In this document: piece after piece, positions 45,765 through 54,825 of the stretch
Numbering within the stretch: the first letter of the stretch is position 1
How the letters are laid out: each line of letters starts with the position of its first letter
Assembly: GCF_001427865.1 (NCBI RefSeq)
Contig: NZ_LMHH01000001.1
Coordinates: 1,798,001 to 1,862,000, forward strand
From: Altererythrobacter sp. Root672
GTDB taxonomy: Bacteria > Pseudomonadota > Alphaproteobacteria > Sphingomonadales > Sphingomonadaceae
Direction of reading: 5' to 3'
DNA length: 64,000 bases
Program-made: the position numbers and the translations under genes
The notes under the pieces: generated by a model
The model's input: only the letters and a program-made list of their open reading frames with translations
What the model was told of the DNA's origin: nothing
Database searches by the model: none

Positions 45765-45881
45765 TGCACGAATCCTCGCCTTCACGGCTTCAAAGAACAA
45801 GCGAAATCAACGGGCCGAGGCTTGCCGCGAAGGCCGGCGGCACGGCCGGACCGCCACAAGACGGCCCGGCCCGACGTGACC

Positions 45882-46844
45882 TCACGACTTTGCGGCTTCG
45901 CGCGCGGCGCGCTTGGGATGGGTACCAAGCGGTCCGCGGCGATCGATCACCGCGATGCCCTGCGACTTGGCCTGGACGACCAGGCGTTCGAGCACGCCGT
46001 TGCCCGCGAACGCCACGAGGTAGCGCGGCGCGAGCCCGAGCATCTGCTCGTTGCGCCGGAACCCCGCCCGTGCGCCAAGCCGCCGCTCGAGCGCGAAAGC
46101 GACCTGGGGCACCTTGCGCTGCTCGGCCCATGACGCCGCGAGCCGGTCGAGGCCCTTGGTGTCGCCGCCGTGGACGAGAACGAGGTCGGCAACCCGCTCG
46201 CGGACCTTGTCGAGCGTGTCCCACACGGCTGTTGCGAGCGCCTTTGTCTCTGCTTCGCTGGAAAAAGCTTGCCGACCGCCGGCGAACAAGACCGGCGTCC
46301 CGGAGGGAAAGGCCGCGCGGCGCTGCGTCTCGGCGCGGGCGCGCAAGTAGTCGCGACCGTCGATCACGGCGGAGGTCAGCGTGTGCCCGTGATTGAGACG
46401 CGAGTCCGTCGCAGGCCGCCAGGCCGAACCGGTCTCGTTAATGTAGAGCATCGCTGCCGCCTCGCGGAAGGTCTCGAGCCCGAGCATCGCGAGCTCGGCC
46501 GCGTGCGCGCGCTCGACCTGTTTCTCGAGCTCGCTCGCGTGGACTTCCGAGCCATCGGCCGAGGCCAGCAGGCAACGGATCTCGTCGGTCGCGCGGTCGA
46601 CTTGCGCGCTGCGCTTGCGGGAAGCGCGATGGAACAGGTTGACGAAGCCCCAGGCAATCTCCTCGGCGTCGTCCTCGAGCGCGGTATCGGGAAACAGGGC
46701 AAAGAGGTCCGACCAGATCGCGGCAAGCGTCTGGTCGACGGCGTCGAGTTCGGGCAGCTCGACCGAGGCAGGACGCGCCTCCCATTCGAGCGCGAGGTGG
46801 CCGAGTTCGAGCTGGGCGAGCTGCGCGGCAAGTGTGGTGTGCAT
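45882..46844 (-). CDS. DUF2493 domain protein
   Basis: A 320-residue protein. The C-terminal half is DUF2493, a SLOG-superfamily Rossmann-like nucleotide-binding domain (PVLFAGGRQAFSSEAETKAL, LVLVHGGDTKGLDRLAASWA, RNEQMLGLAPRYLVAFAGN). The N-terminal half is helical (LAQLELGHLALEWEARP, EIAWGFVNLFHRASRKRSAQ). Such proteins are frequent cargo of alphaproteobacterial plasmids and ICEs; the ligand is unknown. AAGGAG precedes the ATG at 46844. It follows the sigma-like gene on the same strand. The 270 bases between them show no further gene. Confidence 0.82.
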   Translation of the reverse strand: MHTTLAAQLAQLELGHLALEWEARPASVELPELDAVDQTLAAIWSDLFALFPDTALEDDAEEIAWGFVNLFHRASRKRSAQVDRATDEIRCLLASADGSEVHASELEKQVERAHAAELAMLGLETFREAAAMLYINETGSAWRPATDSRLNHGHTLTSAVIDGRDYLRARAETQRRAAFPSGTPVLFAGGRQAFSSEAETKALATAVWDTLDKVRERVADLVLVHGGDTKGLDRLAASWAEQRKVPQVAFALERRLGARAGFRRNEQMLGLAPRYLVAFAGNGVLERLVVQAKSQGIAVIDRRGPLGTHPKRAAREAAKS

Positions 46845-47114
46845 GGCATCGTCTCCTTGGCAGGACGCCGGACCGCCCGGCGCCGGCGCCCTCTCCGACC
46901 CGCCGCAAGTCCCCGTGCGCACCCGCGCGACGCGCGGGGAAACCCCCGGGAGGTCGGCTGGCGCGGGCAGCCTCGCGCGAGCGAGGCAACACGGGCCGAA
47001 CGCCCGGCGGGTTGCGCGCGGGGACAGGTGGGTCAGGGCGCCCTCGCGCGCCGGGCGAGGCGCCTGCCGGAACAGAGCGCACCAACCTTCAATAGCGCCG
47101 AGCTCGCCAGCGCC

Positions 47115-47327
47115 TCAGAGCCGCTCGAGCGCACGATCGAGCTTGCGCAGCGCACGGGCGAGGAGACGCTCGGCGACATGGATGGGCAGGCCGAGCCGCT
47201 CGGCGATCGCGGCGTTTGAAAGGCGCTTGCCCGCCGCGAGCTCGAGAACTTCACGCTCGTTGCGTCGCAGCCGCAGGGCAGCGGCCTCAAGCTGCTCGAC
47301 GCTCGGGAGGGGACGCTCGCGTGTCAT
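47115..47327 (-). CDS. sigma-70 region 4-like helix-turn-helix protein
   Basis: A 70-residue protein consisting of one HTH of the sigma-factor region 4 type: LRRNEREVLELAAGKRLSNA then AIAERLGLPIHVAERLLARA. It lacks region 2, so it cannot be a complete sigma factor. GGAGA precedes the ATG. It is found with DUF2493 and ParB-like genes in mobile elements and may be a small regulator. Confidence 0.75.
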   Translation of the reverse strand: MTRERPLPSVEQLEAAALRLRRNEREVLELAAGKRLSNAAIAERLGLPIHVAERLLARALRKLDRALERL

Positions 47328-47750
47328 CGGCAATCTCCAGACAGGTGTTTGAAATTCGAGCTCGTCGGGGCCAGGACTGGGCAGGCCGAGCCGGCTCGTC
47401 AGGGCGCCTTGGGACCTGCGATCCAGGCAGGGGTCGGGGATGGCGGGGACGCCGGGAGGCGAACGGCCGGCCGGCGGACCCCATGTTGCCAATCTCCTGT
47501 GAGCTGCTGCCGCCCCATCCGGATGAGGTTGTGACAGCCGGTCAGCGAGGCATCTCAGCGAGGGTCGTCGGAAAGCGCATGATCGCGTCGGATAGTGGGG
47601 CGCGCCTGCATATCCCGTTGGACGCACCCTGCGGCCGCTTGTGACCAAGTCCGGCACGCCGCCCCCGGCCGCTGCCGGGAAGGATGAATGGGAGGAGATC
47701 CGGGCGACCGCGATCGGACGGCCGCCCGGAGGAGAAAGGGCCCGGAGACG
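47328..47750. other. 423-base gap between sigma-like and ParB-like genes
   Basis: No gene supported. It is GC-rich with short antisense-like frames on both strands, and likely carries the promoter and leader of the sigma-like gene. Confidence 0.45.
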
Positions 47751-49967
47751 TCAGGCCGCTTCCTCCAGGGGGTCGGGCTGGACAGCGCCCTTGTTCGGTT
47801 CGTCCACGGCCTCCGGGCTGGCTCCGCGCTTGCCCGGTTCACCGCCTTCTCCGGGTTCACCGTGCGCTTCTTCCGGATCGACGGGGGTATCCACGGGCCC
47901 GGCCTGCGCTTCACCCGCAGCGCCATCGTCGAACGGGGCGACAGCCGCAGCATTCGCGTCCTCCGCGTCCGCCGCCCGGTCCTCCAGCGTCTCCCCGTCC
48001 GCCTCCGCCGGGTCCGCCTGCAGGGCTTTGTCCGCCTGTTCGGACGGTTCAACAGCCGCGAACCGCATGGCCTCGGGGACCCAGGCCAGCGCCGCCGCGC
48101 GGACCTCGGCTTCGACGACCAGCTCGCCGGCGAACAGGCGCTCGCAGGCCTCGGTCAGCTCGGCCTTCTTGGCCTTCGCATGGCGCGCCGCCAGCTCCTC
48201 TCCGCCGACCTCGAGCAGCGCGGCGAGTGCCACGCTCTTGGGCACCCGGTCGAAGTAGTTCGCCCCGGTCGGCCGCCACCAGCGCGCAACCTCGATCCCG
48301 AGCAGCTCTCCGAGATGGTCGTGCAGCGCGCAGGCCCGTCCGCCAGGGTGGTTGAGGCTCGCCTCGAGCGTGTCGGCGACGCAGTGGCCGAGCCAGGCGA
48401 GCCGAGCGTCGTCAGACATGGCGCGGAACAGGTCGAACCGCTCGGCGCGCGTCTCGCCTTGGGTCCAGCCGCGCTCGAGCGCATCGACGAGCTGCTGGCG
48501 CCCGAGCGTCGCCGCCGCGCCCGGCGTGCGGAACCCGACCACCGGGTCGGACGGCGGGCTCGCCATGAGCGAGGACCCGCTCCGGTCATGCCAGTGTCCG
48601 CCGGTCTCGCGATCGGCCATCAGGAACACCGCGAGGTTGAGCGCCAGCGCGGGATCGACCGCGAGGTGCAGCGCGAGAATGTCGCGCCGCTGGATGGCGA
48701 GCTCGTCAACCAGCTTCTGCGCCAGCCCGGCCGGCTTGCGCTCGCGACCGCCCGCAGCGCGGGCAGCGACAGCATCGGTCATTGCGGCGGGGTCACCGCC
48801 CTCGCCCTCCTCGGCGTCCTCGACGATCTCGGCAAAATAGCCGCTGTCGAGCCGAGGCCTGCCCTCGTCGTCGAGCAACAGGAACGTCCCCAGCATGGCC
48901 TTGAGCGCGTCGTCCAGCACCGGGGGCTTGTCGGCGATCGCCTGGATCTGCGTGGCCAGCTCGCCGATCCGCGCTTCGGCGGCTTCCTGCGCCTCGGGCT
49001 CGGCGTCCTCGTCCTCGATCACGTCCGACAGGCTGTCGATCTCGCCCTGGAGGACATCGATCGCGGCGGTTTCCTCCTCGCTGAGCTCGGGCGCGTCGAC
49101 CGCGACCCTGCGCAGCCCATCGAGCCGGCCGTAGCCGATCCAGCTCTCCAGCGTCGGTCGGACGAAGGCGAGCCCGGTCTCGGCCGCCGCCTCATCCGCC
49201 AGCACCGCCATCTTCTCGGTCGCGAGCCGTTCGAGGAGGGCAACGTCGAGCCAGCGGGCCGCGCCCCCGTCCTCGAACAGGTCCCGCTCGATCCGACCGC
49301 CCTCGGCGAGGTAGGCCTCCTCGCCAACGAACCGTGCGCGCCGGTCGCTCGCGGTCGCGGTCGTCTGGGTCATCATGCGCCGTACGCTGTCGGGGTGTTG
49401 GCCCCCGTAGCCCGACAGCTGCTCGAAGACCCAGGCCTGGCGCTCGCGATCGGGGGTGGCCGCATAGGCCTTGGCGAGATCGAGGCTGATCTCGCCGGCG
49501 CCAAGCGCCTCGAACACTTCCCGAGCGAGCCCGGCGAGACGCAGCCGCCCCTCGACGAACCGCTGGGTCAGCCCGAACCGCCGCGCCACGCCCTCGACGT
49601 CCGAACCCTGCTCGATCAGCGCCTGGAACGCGAGGCACTCGTCTGCCGGGTTCATCGCGAGGCGCTGGAAATTCTCGGCCAGGCTGGCTTCCTGCCCGTC
49701 CGCGACGTCGACCACGAGGCACGGCACCGGGTAGTCCATCGGCAGCGCGCCGTCTTCGGCCAGAAACTGCAGCGCGCGTCGGCGCCGCTCGCCGGCCTCG
49801 ACCGCAAAATGCCCGCGCGGCTTCTTCGCCTTGGTGACGACGAGGTTCTGCAGCAAGCCGCGCGTGGCAATGTCGGCTTTGAGTTCAAGGTCTGCCTGGA
49901 CGTCGACGCGCTGGCGTACATTGCAATCGGACGCCACAAGCTTGTCGAGGGGAATGGTGGTGATCAT
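47751..49967 (-). CDS. large ParB/RepB/Spo0J-family protein
   Basis: A 738-residue ParB-like protein, much longer than chromosomal ParB (about 300). The N-terminal nuclease-like ParB domain shows VEAGERRRRALQFLAEDG and SLAENFQRLAMNP, and the HTH is VEGVARRFGLTQRFVEGRLR. A long middle contains IQRRDILALHLAVDP and PGGRACALHDHLGEL, and the C-terminal 110 residues are acidic, Ala/Pro-rich and probably disordered. No ParA is adjacent. Such proteins are typical of alphaproteobacterial plasmids and ICEs, where they act in maintenance or transcription. GGAGA precedes the ATG at 49967. Confidence 0.88.
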   Translation of the reverse strand: MITTIPLDKLVASDCNVRQRVDVQADLELKADIATRGLLQNLVVTKAKKPRGHFAVEAGERRRRALQFLAEDGALPMDYPVPCLVVDVADGQEASLAENFQRLAMNPADECLAFQALIEQGSDVEGVARRFGLTQRFVEGRLRLAGLAREVFEALGAGEISLDLAKAYAATPDRERQAWVFEQLSGYGGQHPDSVRRMMTQTTATASDRRARFVGEEAYLAEGGRIERDLFEDGGAARWLDVALLERLATEKMAVLADEAAAETGLAFVRPTLESWIGYGRLDGLRRVAVDAPELSEEETAAIDVLQGEIDSLSDVIEDEDAEPEAQEAAEARIGELATQIQAIADKPPVLDDALKAMLGTFLLLDDEGRPRLDSGYFAEIVEDAEEGEGGDPAAMTDAVAARAAGGRERKPAGLAQKLVDELAIQRRDILALHLAVDPALALNLAVFLMADRETGGHWHDRSGSSLMASPPSDPVVGFRTPGAAATLGRQQLVDALERGWTQGETRAERFDLFRAMSDDARLAWLGHCVADTLEASLNHPGGRACALHDHLGELLGIEVARWWRPTGANYFDRVPKSVALAALLEVGGEELAARHAKAKKAELTEACERLFAGELVVEAEVRAAALAWVPEAMRFAAVEPSEQADKALQADPAEADGETLEDRAADAEDANAAAVAPFDDGAAGEAQAGPVDTPVDPEEAHGEPGEGGEPGKRGASPEAVDEPNKGAVQPDPLEEAA

Positions 49968-50177
49968 CGAAGGTCTCCGGATGAGAGCCGGCACGGACAT
50001 TCCGCACCCGTCGCTCACCCGCCCTCCCGCCCCCTTTCCTCTCTCCCGCCGCGGTCCGGGCCCGCGGGCCGCGCGCTGCGAACGTACCGCGCCCCCCGCG
50101 CGCGAGGTCCGCCTTACTCCTTCACGGCATCGCCAGCTCCTCCACTCCGCCGGGGCCGCCTCGCCTTTCCGGTCCCT

Positions 50178-50819
50178 TCAACGCGTCGCACCCTGCCGCT
50201 CGAGCGCGAACAGGCCGCCAGGGAGTAGGTCCGGTGTTCCCTCGCCAGGAACCGCCGCCGGCATGCCCGCCCGAACCGGAACGGCAAACAGCGGGGCCGC
50301 CGCGGGCGCAAGGGGACGGGGCCGCAGGGCCGCAGACGTCACCGGCCCGCCGGTGACGGCCGCCAGATAGGCGACGGTCTCGGCCGGCAACGGACTCCCT
50401 GTCGCAAGGTGCCGCGCATAGCGCACTGGTCCTGCGTTATAGGCGGCGAACAGCCCCGGATAACCGAACCGGTCGTACATCAGACGCAAGTAGGCCGTGC
50501 CGGCGAGGATGTTGTCGCGCGGATCGTGCGGGTCGCGTCCGAGAGCAAACCGCACGCGCATATCGCGCCAGGTGCCGGGCATCAGCTGCATCAGCCCCAT
50601 CGCGCCCGCGCGGCTGACAATCGGCGCGTCCGCCAAGGTGGTTCGCCCGCCGCTCTCGGCGCGCATGACCCGCCGGATCCACTCGGCCGGCACGCCGAAC
50701 CGCTTCGAGGCCTCGGCAACGTGCGTCGTCCAGCGATCGACCGGATCGGCCGCGGCCGTCGCCGGGATCGCCATGACCGCGAGCGGCACGGCGAGCAGGA
50801 GCGATTTCAGCGCGGCCAC
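50178..50819 (-). CDS. lytic transglycosylase (conjugation-associated)
   Basis: A 213-residue periplasmic lytic transglycosylase. A signal peptide (LKSLLLAVPLAVMAIPATAA) precedes the SLT domain, with the catalytic Glu in IRRVMRAESGGRT, GAMGLMQLMPGTWRDM, and LFAAYNAGPVRYARHL. The enzyme cuts peptidoglycan so that a conjugation channel can be built. The start is the GTG at 50819, 13 bases inside traF. The C-terminal 40 residues are Ala/Pro-rich. The remaining transfer genes are not found in the window. Confidence 0.88.
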   Translation of the reverse strand: MAALKSLLLAVPLAVMAIPATAAADPVDRWTTHVAEASKRFGVPAEWIRRVMRAESGGRTTLADAPIVSRAGAMGLMQLMPGTWRDMRVRFALGRDPHDPRDNILAGTAYLRLMYDRFGYPGLFAAYNAGPVRYARHLATGSPLPAETVAYLAAVTGGPVTSAALRPRPLAPAAAPLFAVPVRAGMPAAVPGEGTPDLLPGGLFALERQGATR

Positions 50820-51370
50820 AGCCGTGTCGCGCGGCCGAGGACCGCGTCGTCCCGGGTGATCCCGAAATAGCGGCCGTCGAACGCGAGCGGCTCGCCCGGC
50901 GAGACGAGCAGCAGATCGCCGCGGCGTAGCCGTTCGCACCCGTGCCACGACCTGGGCATCGGGCGCCCCGCGGGATCCGTCCGCTGCCGGGTCGCCACCG
51001 GGCGCCCGTTGACGCGGACCGTATCGCCGCGCGCGCACACGGTATCGCCGGCCGCCGCCGCGACGTGCTTCACCAGCGGCACGTTGCGCGGCAGGTAGTG
51101 CCGCTCGGCGCCAAGCGCCCGGGCGGCGAGTGGCGGCCAGGCGAGCGCCATGTCGCCGCGACGCAAACCGCGGGCGGCGGTGATCCGGTAAAGCCCCATG
51201 GGACTGCTCGCGCTGGCGTTCCAGACAAGCCAGGGGTCCGGCCGCCCCACGAGCGGCACAAGCAGTGCCGCCAGCGACAAGGCCGAGCAGAGGACCACCG
51301 GTCCCTGGCGACCGCGAGGCCCTGGCGCGGCCCACAGGTGCGACGCGACGGGGACGGCCGGCTCAGGCAT
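50807..51370 (-). CDS. traF: TraF-like S26 signal peptidase
   Basis: A 187-residue S26 peptidase of the conjugative TraF type. After a membrane anchor (VVLCSALSLAALLVPLV) come the catalytic Ser in NASASSPMGLYRI and the Lys in VPLVKHVAAAAGDTV, then GDLLLVSPGEPLAFDGRYFG. TraF proteins mature the pilin or its cyclised subunit in conjugation systems. The stop overlaps the lytic transglycosylase start and the ATG overlaps the preceding HTH gene, a single operon. Confidence 0.9.
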   Translation of the reverse strand: MPEPAVPVASHLWAAPGPRGRQGPVVLCSALSLAALLVPLVGRPDPWLVWNASASSPMGLYRITAARGLRRGDMALAWPPLAARALGAERHYLPRNVPLVKHVAAAAGDTVCARGDTVRVNGRPVATRQRTDPAGRPMPRSWHGCERLRRGDLLLVSPGEPLAFDGRYFGITRDDAVLGRATRLWPR

Positions 51371-51650
51371 GGCCGGCGTCCTGCGCTCGGGCTGACGCAC
51401 AGCCAGCGTCCCGCATGCAGGCTGACGCGCCGCGCGCGCCTTGCGCGGCCGAGCCCTTCGACCAGATGTCGAGATCCTCGATATGATATCTGACGTATCG
51501 GCTGTGCCGGCGGAACGTCGGCCCGCTGCCGTCGGCGCGCATCGCCTGCAGTTTTCGGGCGCTGAGCCCGAGATAGAACGCCGCCTGTTCGGTCGACAGA
51601 AACGGGCACCCCTTCTTGGCCCGCGCGGCGCGGGCGACATCGTCTTCCAT
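51363..51650 (-). CDS. AlpA/excisionase-like helix-turn-helix protein
   Basis: A 95-residue protein with a MerR-like winged HTH of the excisionase/AlpA kind (CPFLSTEQAAFYLGLSARKL, then RADGSGPTFRRHSRYVRYHI and EDLDIW). Small proteins of this type regulate excision or transfer of integrative elements. The C-terminal 25 residues are Ala/Cys-rich. Start ATG 51650 chosen over a TTG at 51671. Its stop overlaps traF by eight bases. Confidence 0.85.
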   Translation of the reverse strand: MEDDVARAARAKKGCPFLSTEQAAFYLGLSARKLQAMRADGSGPTFRRHSRYVRYHIEDLDIWSKGSAAQGARGASACMRDAGCASARAQDAGHA

Positions 51651-51831
51651 GGGTCTCTTCGCTTTCCTCAAATTCGACGAGCGGTGCCGTCGCGAACCGC
51701 TTGAATGCCGCGCGCCGAGCGCCCGGCAGAGGCTCGAATTGGCCTGCCCTCAAAAACGAGCCGCTGTCGGGGCGGCTTGCAGCGGCCCGTGCGAAGTCTA
51801 AGAGCGGTCACCCCATGACAGGACAAACACG

Positions 51832-52044
51832 ATGACCACTGTGCTTGACCAGGTGCGCGCCTTCGTCGGCCGGCTCGCCCCCGAGGCAGTGTGTGACGAC
51901 TGCATTGCCGAGCGCCTCGGCCTCTCGGTGCGCCAGCACGCCAACCACAAGACCCGAGAGCTCGCGGGCAGCGGCGGCTTCCTGCGCGCCAAGGGGCCTT
52001 GCAGCCTGTGCGGCGAGACCAAGCTCGTCATCGCCCGGTCCTGA
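51832..52044 (+). CDS. small CxxC protein of unknown function
   Basis: A 70-residue protein, opposite in strand to its neighbours, with two paired Cys motifs (CDDC near residue 21, CSLC near 58). They could hold one zinc ion. Between them lies an HTH-like RLGLSVRQHANHKTREL. It may be a small DNA-binding regulator of the mobile element. ACAGGAC precedes the ATG. Confidence 0.65.
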   Translation: MTTVLDQVRAFVGRLAPEAVCDDCIAERLGLSVRQHANHKTRELAGSGGFLRAKGPCSLCGETKLVIARS

Positions 52045-52050
52045 TCGCTT

Positions 52051-52845
52051 TCAGCCGCGCAGCAACGAGAGATAACCGCCCCGGGCCATGGCCCGTGCCC
52101 CACCGACGAGGCGCTGCGACTGCAGACGCAGGCTCGGCACCTCGGTTCGCCAGCGCGCCCGCGCCGCCTCGGCGCTGAGCAGGACTTGCGCAATTTCGCG
52201 CTGCCGGGCGCCGGCTTCCAGCGCATCGAACGCCCTCAACAGGAGGACCCGCCTGCGGTTGCGGCTGCGCACGGCCGGTTGCCCGAGGCGGCCCGAACGG
52301 CACAGCCGCACGAGACCGCTCAGTGTCGCAAGCGGCCCCTCGATCCCGGCAAGGCCGCCGAGCTCGTAGGCAAGACGCACGGGTCCTTCCAGGAGCGAGC
52401 CTGCCGCGATGTCGAGACGCAGACTGGTCCGGCCATCGCCGAGCAGGAGATGTTCGCCGCCCTCGCTTCGCACGAGCACAGCCAGGGTCGCGAACCGTCT
52501 AATATCGAAGCGGTCTTCGGCTGCGCCCTGCTTCCACGCGGTTACCACCAGAGTGCGAGGGAACACCTCGCTCCGCCAGATCGGCCGCGCCGCGGAGGCC
52601 GGCAGGTCGGGATTTTCGAAAGCATGCAGGCCCCAGCGCGCGGCCTCAGGATCGCCGGCGATGACTCTCAGCCCATCGCCGCTCTCGCCGCGGGGTGCCG
52701 GGCGACCAGCCGCGCGCGCAGCGTCACGGTAGGCAAGGTCGCGCCGCAGCCATTCCCAGGCGAAACTGTCCGCCCCCGCTCCAAGCAGCGCCGCGTAGCC
52801 CGCAGGATCGCGCCAGTCGGGCGGGAAAGGCGGCCCGGGCCGCAT
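52051..52845 (-). CDS. DUF2285-domain protein (ICE-associated)
   Basis: A 264-residue protein of the DUF2285 type that is a marker of alpha- and gammaproteobacterial ICEs. The N-terminus has the DUF6499-like PPDWRDPAGYAALLGAGADS and FAWEWLRRDLAYRDA. The C-terminal region has LLRAFDALEAGARQREIAQV and then LLSAEAARARWRTEVPSLRL, ending RLVGGARAMARGGYLSLL. It probably acts in regulation of transfer. It stands upstream of the HTH-traF-transglycosylase operon, the usual order. Confidence 0.85.
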   Translation of the reverse strand: MRPGPPFPPDWRDPAGYAALLGAGADSFAWEWLRRDLAYRDAARAAGRPAPRGESGDGLRVIAGDPEAARWGLHAFENPDLPASAARPIWRSEVFPRTLVVTAWKQGAAEDRFDIRRFATLAVLVRSEGGEHLLLGDGRTSLRLDIAAGSLLEGPVRLAYELGGLAGIEGPLATLSGLVRLCRSGRLGQPAVRSRNRRRVLLLRAFDALEAGARQREIAQVLLSAEAARARWRTEVPSLRLQSQRLVGGARAMARGGYLSLLRG

Positions 52846-52959
52846 CGGCGCGCAGCCGCCGCCCTATCGGCGCGGACCGGTGTCCGAGGAATGCAGACCT
52901 TCATGATCCATCGCTCGGGCCTCCGGCAGCGCGCGGAGACGAGAGCAGGCGGGGCGGGA

Positions 52960-53718
52960 CTAACCCATTCCCCCGTTCGGGGGAATGGCCTCGCCGAAAC
53001 CGATCCAGGCGTCGCGCAGGCCGTGGACCACGAGCTGCGTGCGCGTCGCGACGTCATAGGCGGCGCGGGCGCGCTTCACGTATTGCCGGGCGGTGGCCTC
53101 GGCGATGCCGAGAATGCGGCCGATCTCCCAGTCGCTCTTGCCCGCCGCGACGAGGCGCAGGCACTCCTGCTCGCGCCGGCTGAGGCGCGGCCGACCCTGT
53201 GCTGCCGGAAGCCCGTGGAGGCGCCGCGCCGCGCCGAAGGCATGGGCGCCCATGAGCTCGGCGCACAGCAGATGGCGCTCGGGCAACGCCCGCCCCCGCC
53301 GCACCGCGAACGAGCACGAGCCCGCCGGTTCGCCGGGCACATTGGCGGGTACCGTGAAGCCCGCGCCGATCCCGTGGCGGGCACTGAGCTCGAGGATTTC
53401 GCGATGGCGCGTTGTCATCGGGACCAGGCTTCCGAGCTGCTCCCAGCGGAAACCGATGTTGGTTCGCCCGCTCGCAAGATGAACCGGATCATCGGCCGCA
53501 AGCCCGCCGGCCATGATCTCCGCGGCCCAACCCAGCGGATAGCTGTCGAGCCGGATGAGCCCCGCCCCGCCGCCCGAAAGACCGGCGTGGTGCAGCAGCG
53601 CAAAGTGGTCGAAGCCCAGAGCCCGGGTCGCATCGAGGAGCAGGCCCGAAAGTTCAGGGAGGGATGCGCAGCGGCGGACGCCCGCGTCAAACTCGTCGAT
53701 GAGCCCCCCCTGCAGCAC
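52960..53718 (-). CDS. LuxR family autoinducer-binding regulator
   Basis: A 252-residue LuxR-type regulator. The autoinducer-binding domain has YPLGWAAEIMAGGLAADDPV and FRWEQLGSLV (the W, D-P and W positions of LuxR), then GIGAGFTVPANVPGEPAGSC. The HTH is LSRREQECLRLVAAGKSDWE followed by IGRILGIAEATARQYVKRAR. I choose the GTG at 53718 because alignment to the sister protein at 54004 starts there; the frame is open to 53793. It is divergent from its paralogue and could respond to the same signal. Confidence 0.88.
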   Translation of the reverse strand: MLQGGLIDEFDAGVRRCASLPELSGLLLDATRALGFDHFALLHHAGLSGGGAGLIRLDSYPLGWAAEIMAGGLAADDPVHLASGRTNIGFRWEQLGSLVPMTTRHREILELSARHGIGAGFTVPANVPGEPAGSCSFAVRRGRALPERHLLCAELMGAHAFGAARRLHGLPAAQGRPRLSRREQECLRLVAAGKSDWEIGRILGIAEATARQYVKRARAAYDVATRTQLVVHGLRDAWIGFGEAIPPNGGMG

Positions 53719-54003
53719 GCTAGGGGCCCGTTGAGGCAATAAGACGCCGACAATAAGCAAATCCGTGTGGGCGCATGATCCTTCACCGGTCACGAATAAA
53801 TAATTTGATTATAATCCGCACTTTGGTTGAATATGACCATAGTGTTACACGGCGGCGTTACAGCCTGGGACAGGTTCTTCGTCGTGGGGCATGCCTTTCA
53901 AGATTGTCCGAACGGCCGCGTGAGACCCGGCCGACGGACCTCAAGAAAGGCGGGGGGACGGACGAGGCGCACTTGGGATCGCCCCGTCTCCCCGCAGGGG
54001 GCC

Positions 54004-54747
54004 ATGTTTGACAGGATAGACGCGTTCGTGCGCGACCTGGCCGAGGTGAAAACCGAAGCCGAGCTTGCCGATCTGCTGCTCGATATCAGCCGCGAGATGG
54101 GGTTTTCCTATTTCGCCCTCACGCATCACGTTGATATCCGGTTGGCACCGCGCCCGGCCATTCGCCTCGCCAACTATCCGGACGACTGGATCGGCTACTT
54201 CGATGACAACAGGCTGGGCCTGTCCGATCCGGTGCATCGGGCGAGCCAGCTGACCAGCGCCGGCTTCGCCTGGTCGCAGCTCTCCAGCCTGATCAAGCTC
54301 ACGGCGCGCGATTGCGAGGTCCTCGCGCTCGCCGAGCGGCGCGGGATCGGCGACGGGTTCACGATCCCGGCCCATGTTCCGGGCGAGGCGAACGGCTCGT
54401 GCTCGTTTGCGACGGCCGCGGGCGATGCGCTCAGCGAGCGTCACCTGCCGCTCGCGCAGCTCGTTGGCGTTTTCGCGTTCGAAGCGGCCCGGCGGGTCTG
54501 GCAGATGCGCTATTCGGGGCTCGCCCATCGGCCGACGCTGACCGATCGTCAGCGAGACTGCGTGGTCTGGGCGGCCCAGGGCAAGTCGGACTGGGAAATC
54601 GCGCGCATCCTCGGGCTCAGCCCCGAAACCGTGACTCAATATCTCAAGCGCGCGCGCGAACGTTATGGCGTGAGCAAGCGAACGATGCTCGCGGTCCACG
54701 CGCTGTTCGACGGCACGATCACCTTCACCGACGTGCTCAAGCGCTAG
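54004..54747 (+). CDS. LuxR family autoinducer-binding regulator (LuxI partner)
   Basis: A 247-residue LuxR homologue directly upstream of luxI. AHL-pocket residues are seen in YPDDWIGYFDDNRLGLSDPV and FAWSQLSSL; the HTH is LTDRQRDCVVWAAQGKSDWE followed by IARILGLSPETVTQYLKRAR. It shares GSCSFA, GKSDWEI and the last 30 residues with the divergent paralogue. Binding of the acyl-homoserine lactone made by the next gene should activate it. The start is the ATG at 54004; the frame stays open upstream but without conservation. Confidence 0.9.
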   Translation: MFDRIDAFVRDLAEVKTEAELADLLLDISREMGFSYFALTHHVDIRLAPRPAIRLANYPDDWIGYFDDNRLGLSDPVHRASQLTSAGFAWSQLSSLIKLTARDCEVLALAERRGIGDGFTIPAHVPGEANGSCSFATAAGDALSERHLPLAQLVGVFAFEAARRVWQMRYSGLAHRPTLTDRQRDCVVWAAQGKSDWEIARILGLSPETVTQYLKRARERYGVSKRTMLAVHALFDGTITFTDVLKR

Positions 54748-54755
54748 GGCAACCC

Positions 54756-54767
54756 CCCAGTTCTGGG
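54756..54767. promoter_or_regulatory. short inverted repeat upstream of luxI, candidate LuxR site
   Basis: CCCAG-TT-CTGGG, 59 bases before the luxI start and 8 after the luxR stop. It is shorter than the usual 18-20 bp lux box, so it could equally be part of a weak terminator. Confidence 0.35.
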
Positions 54768-54825
54768 ACTCGCGGGCTCCTCCCCCGACCGGCGATAGAG
54801 GCCGGATCAACGGGAGAAGATCGAG

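Noticed and set aside
47688-50228. 846-codon plus-strand open frame opposite the ParB-like gene
   Set aside because: Composition is Arg/Leu/Glu-rich without motifs, and it is the antisense of a clear ParB domain; GC-rich third positions produce such shadows.
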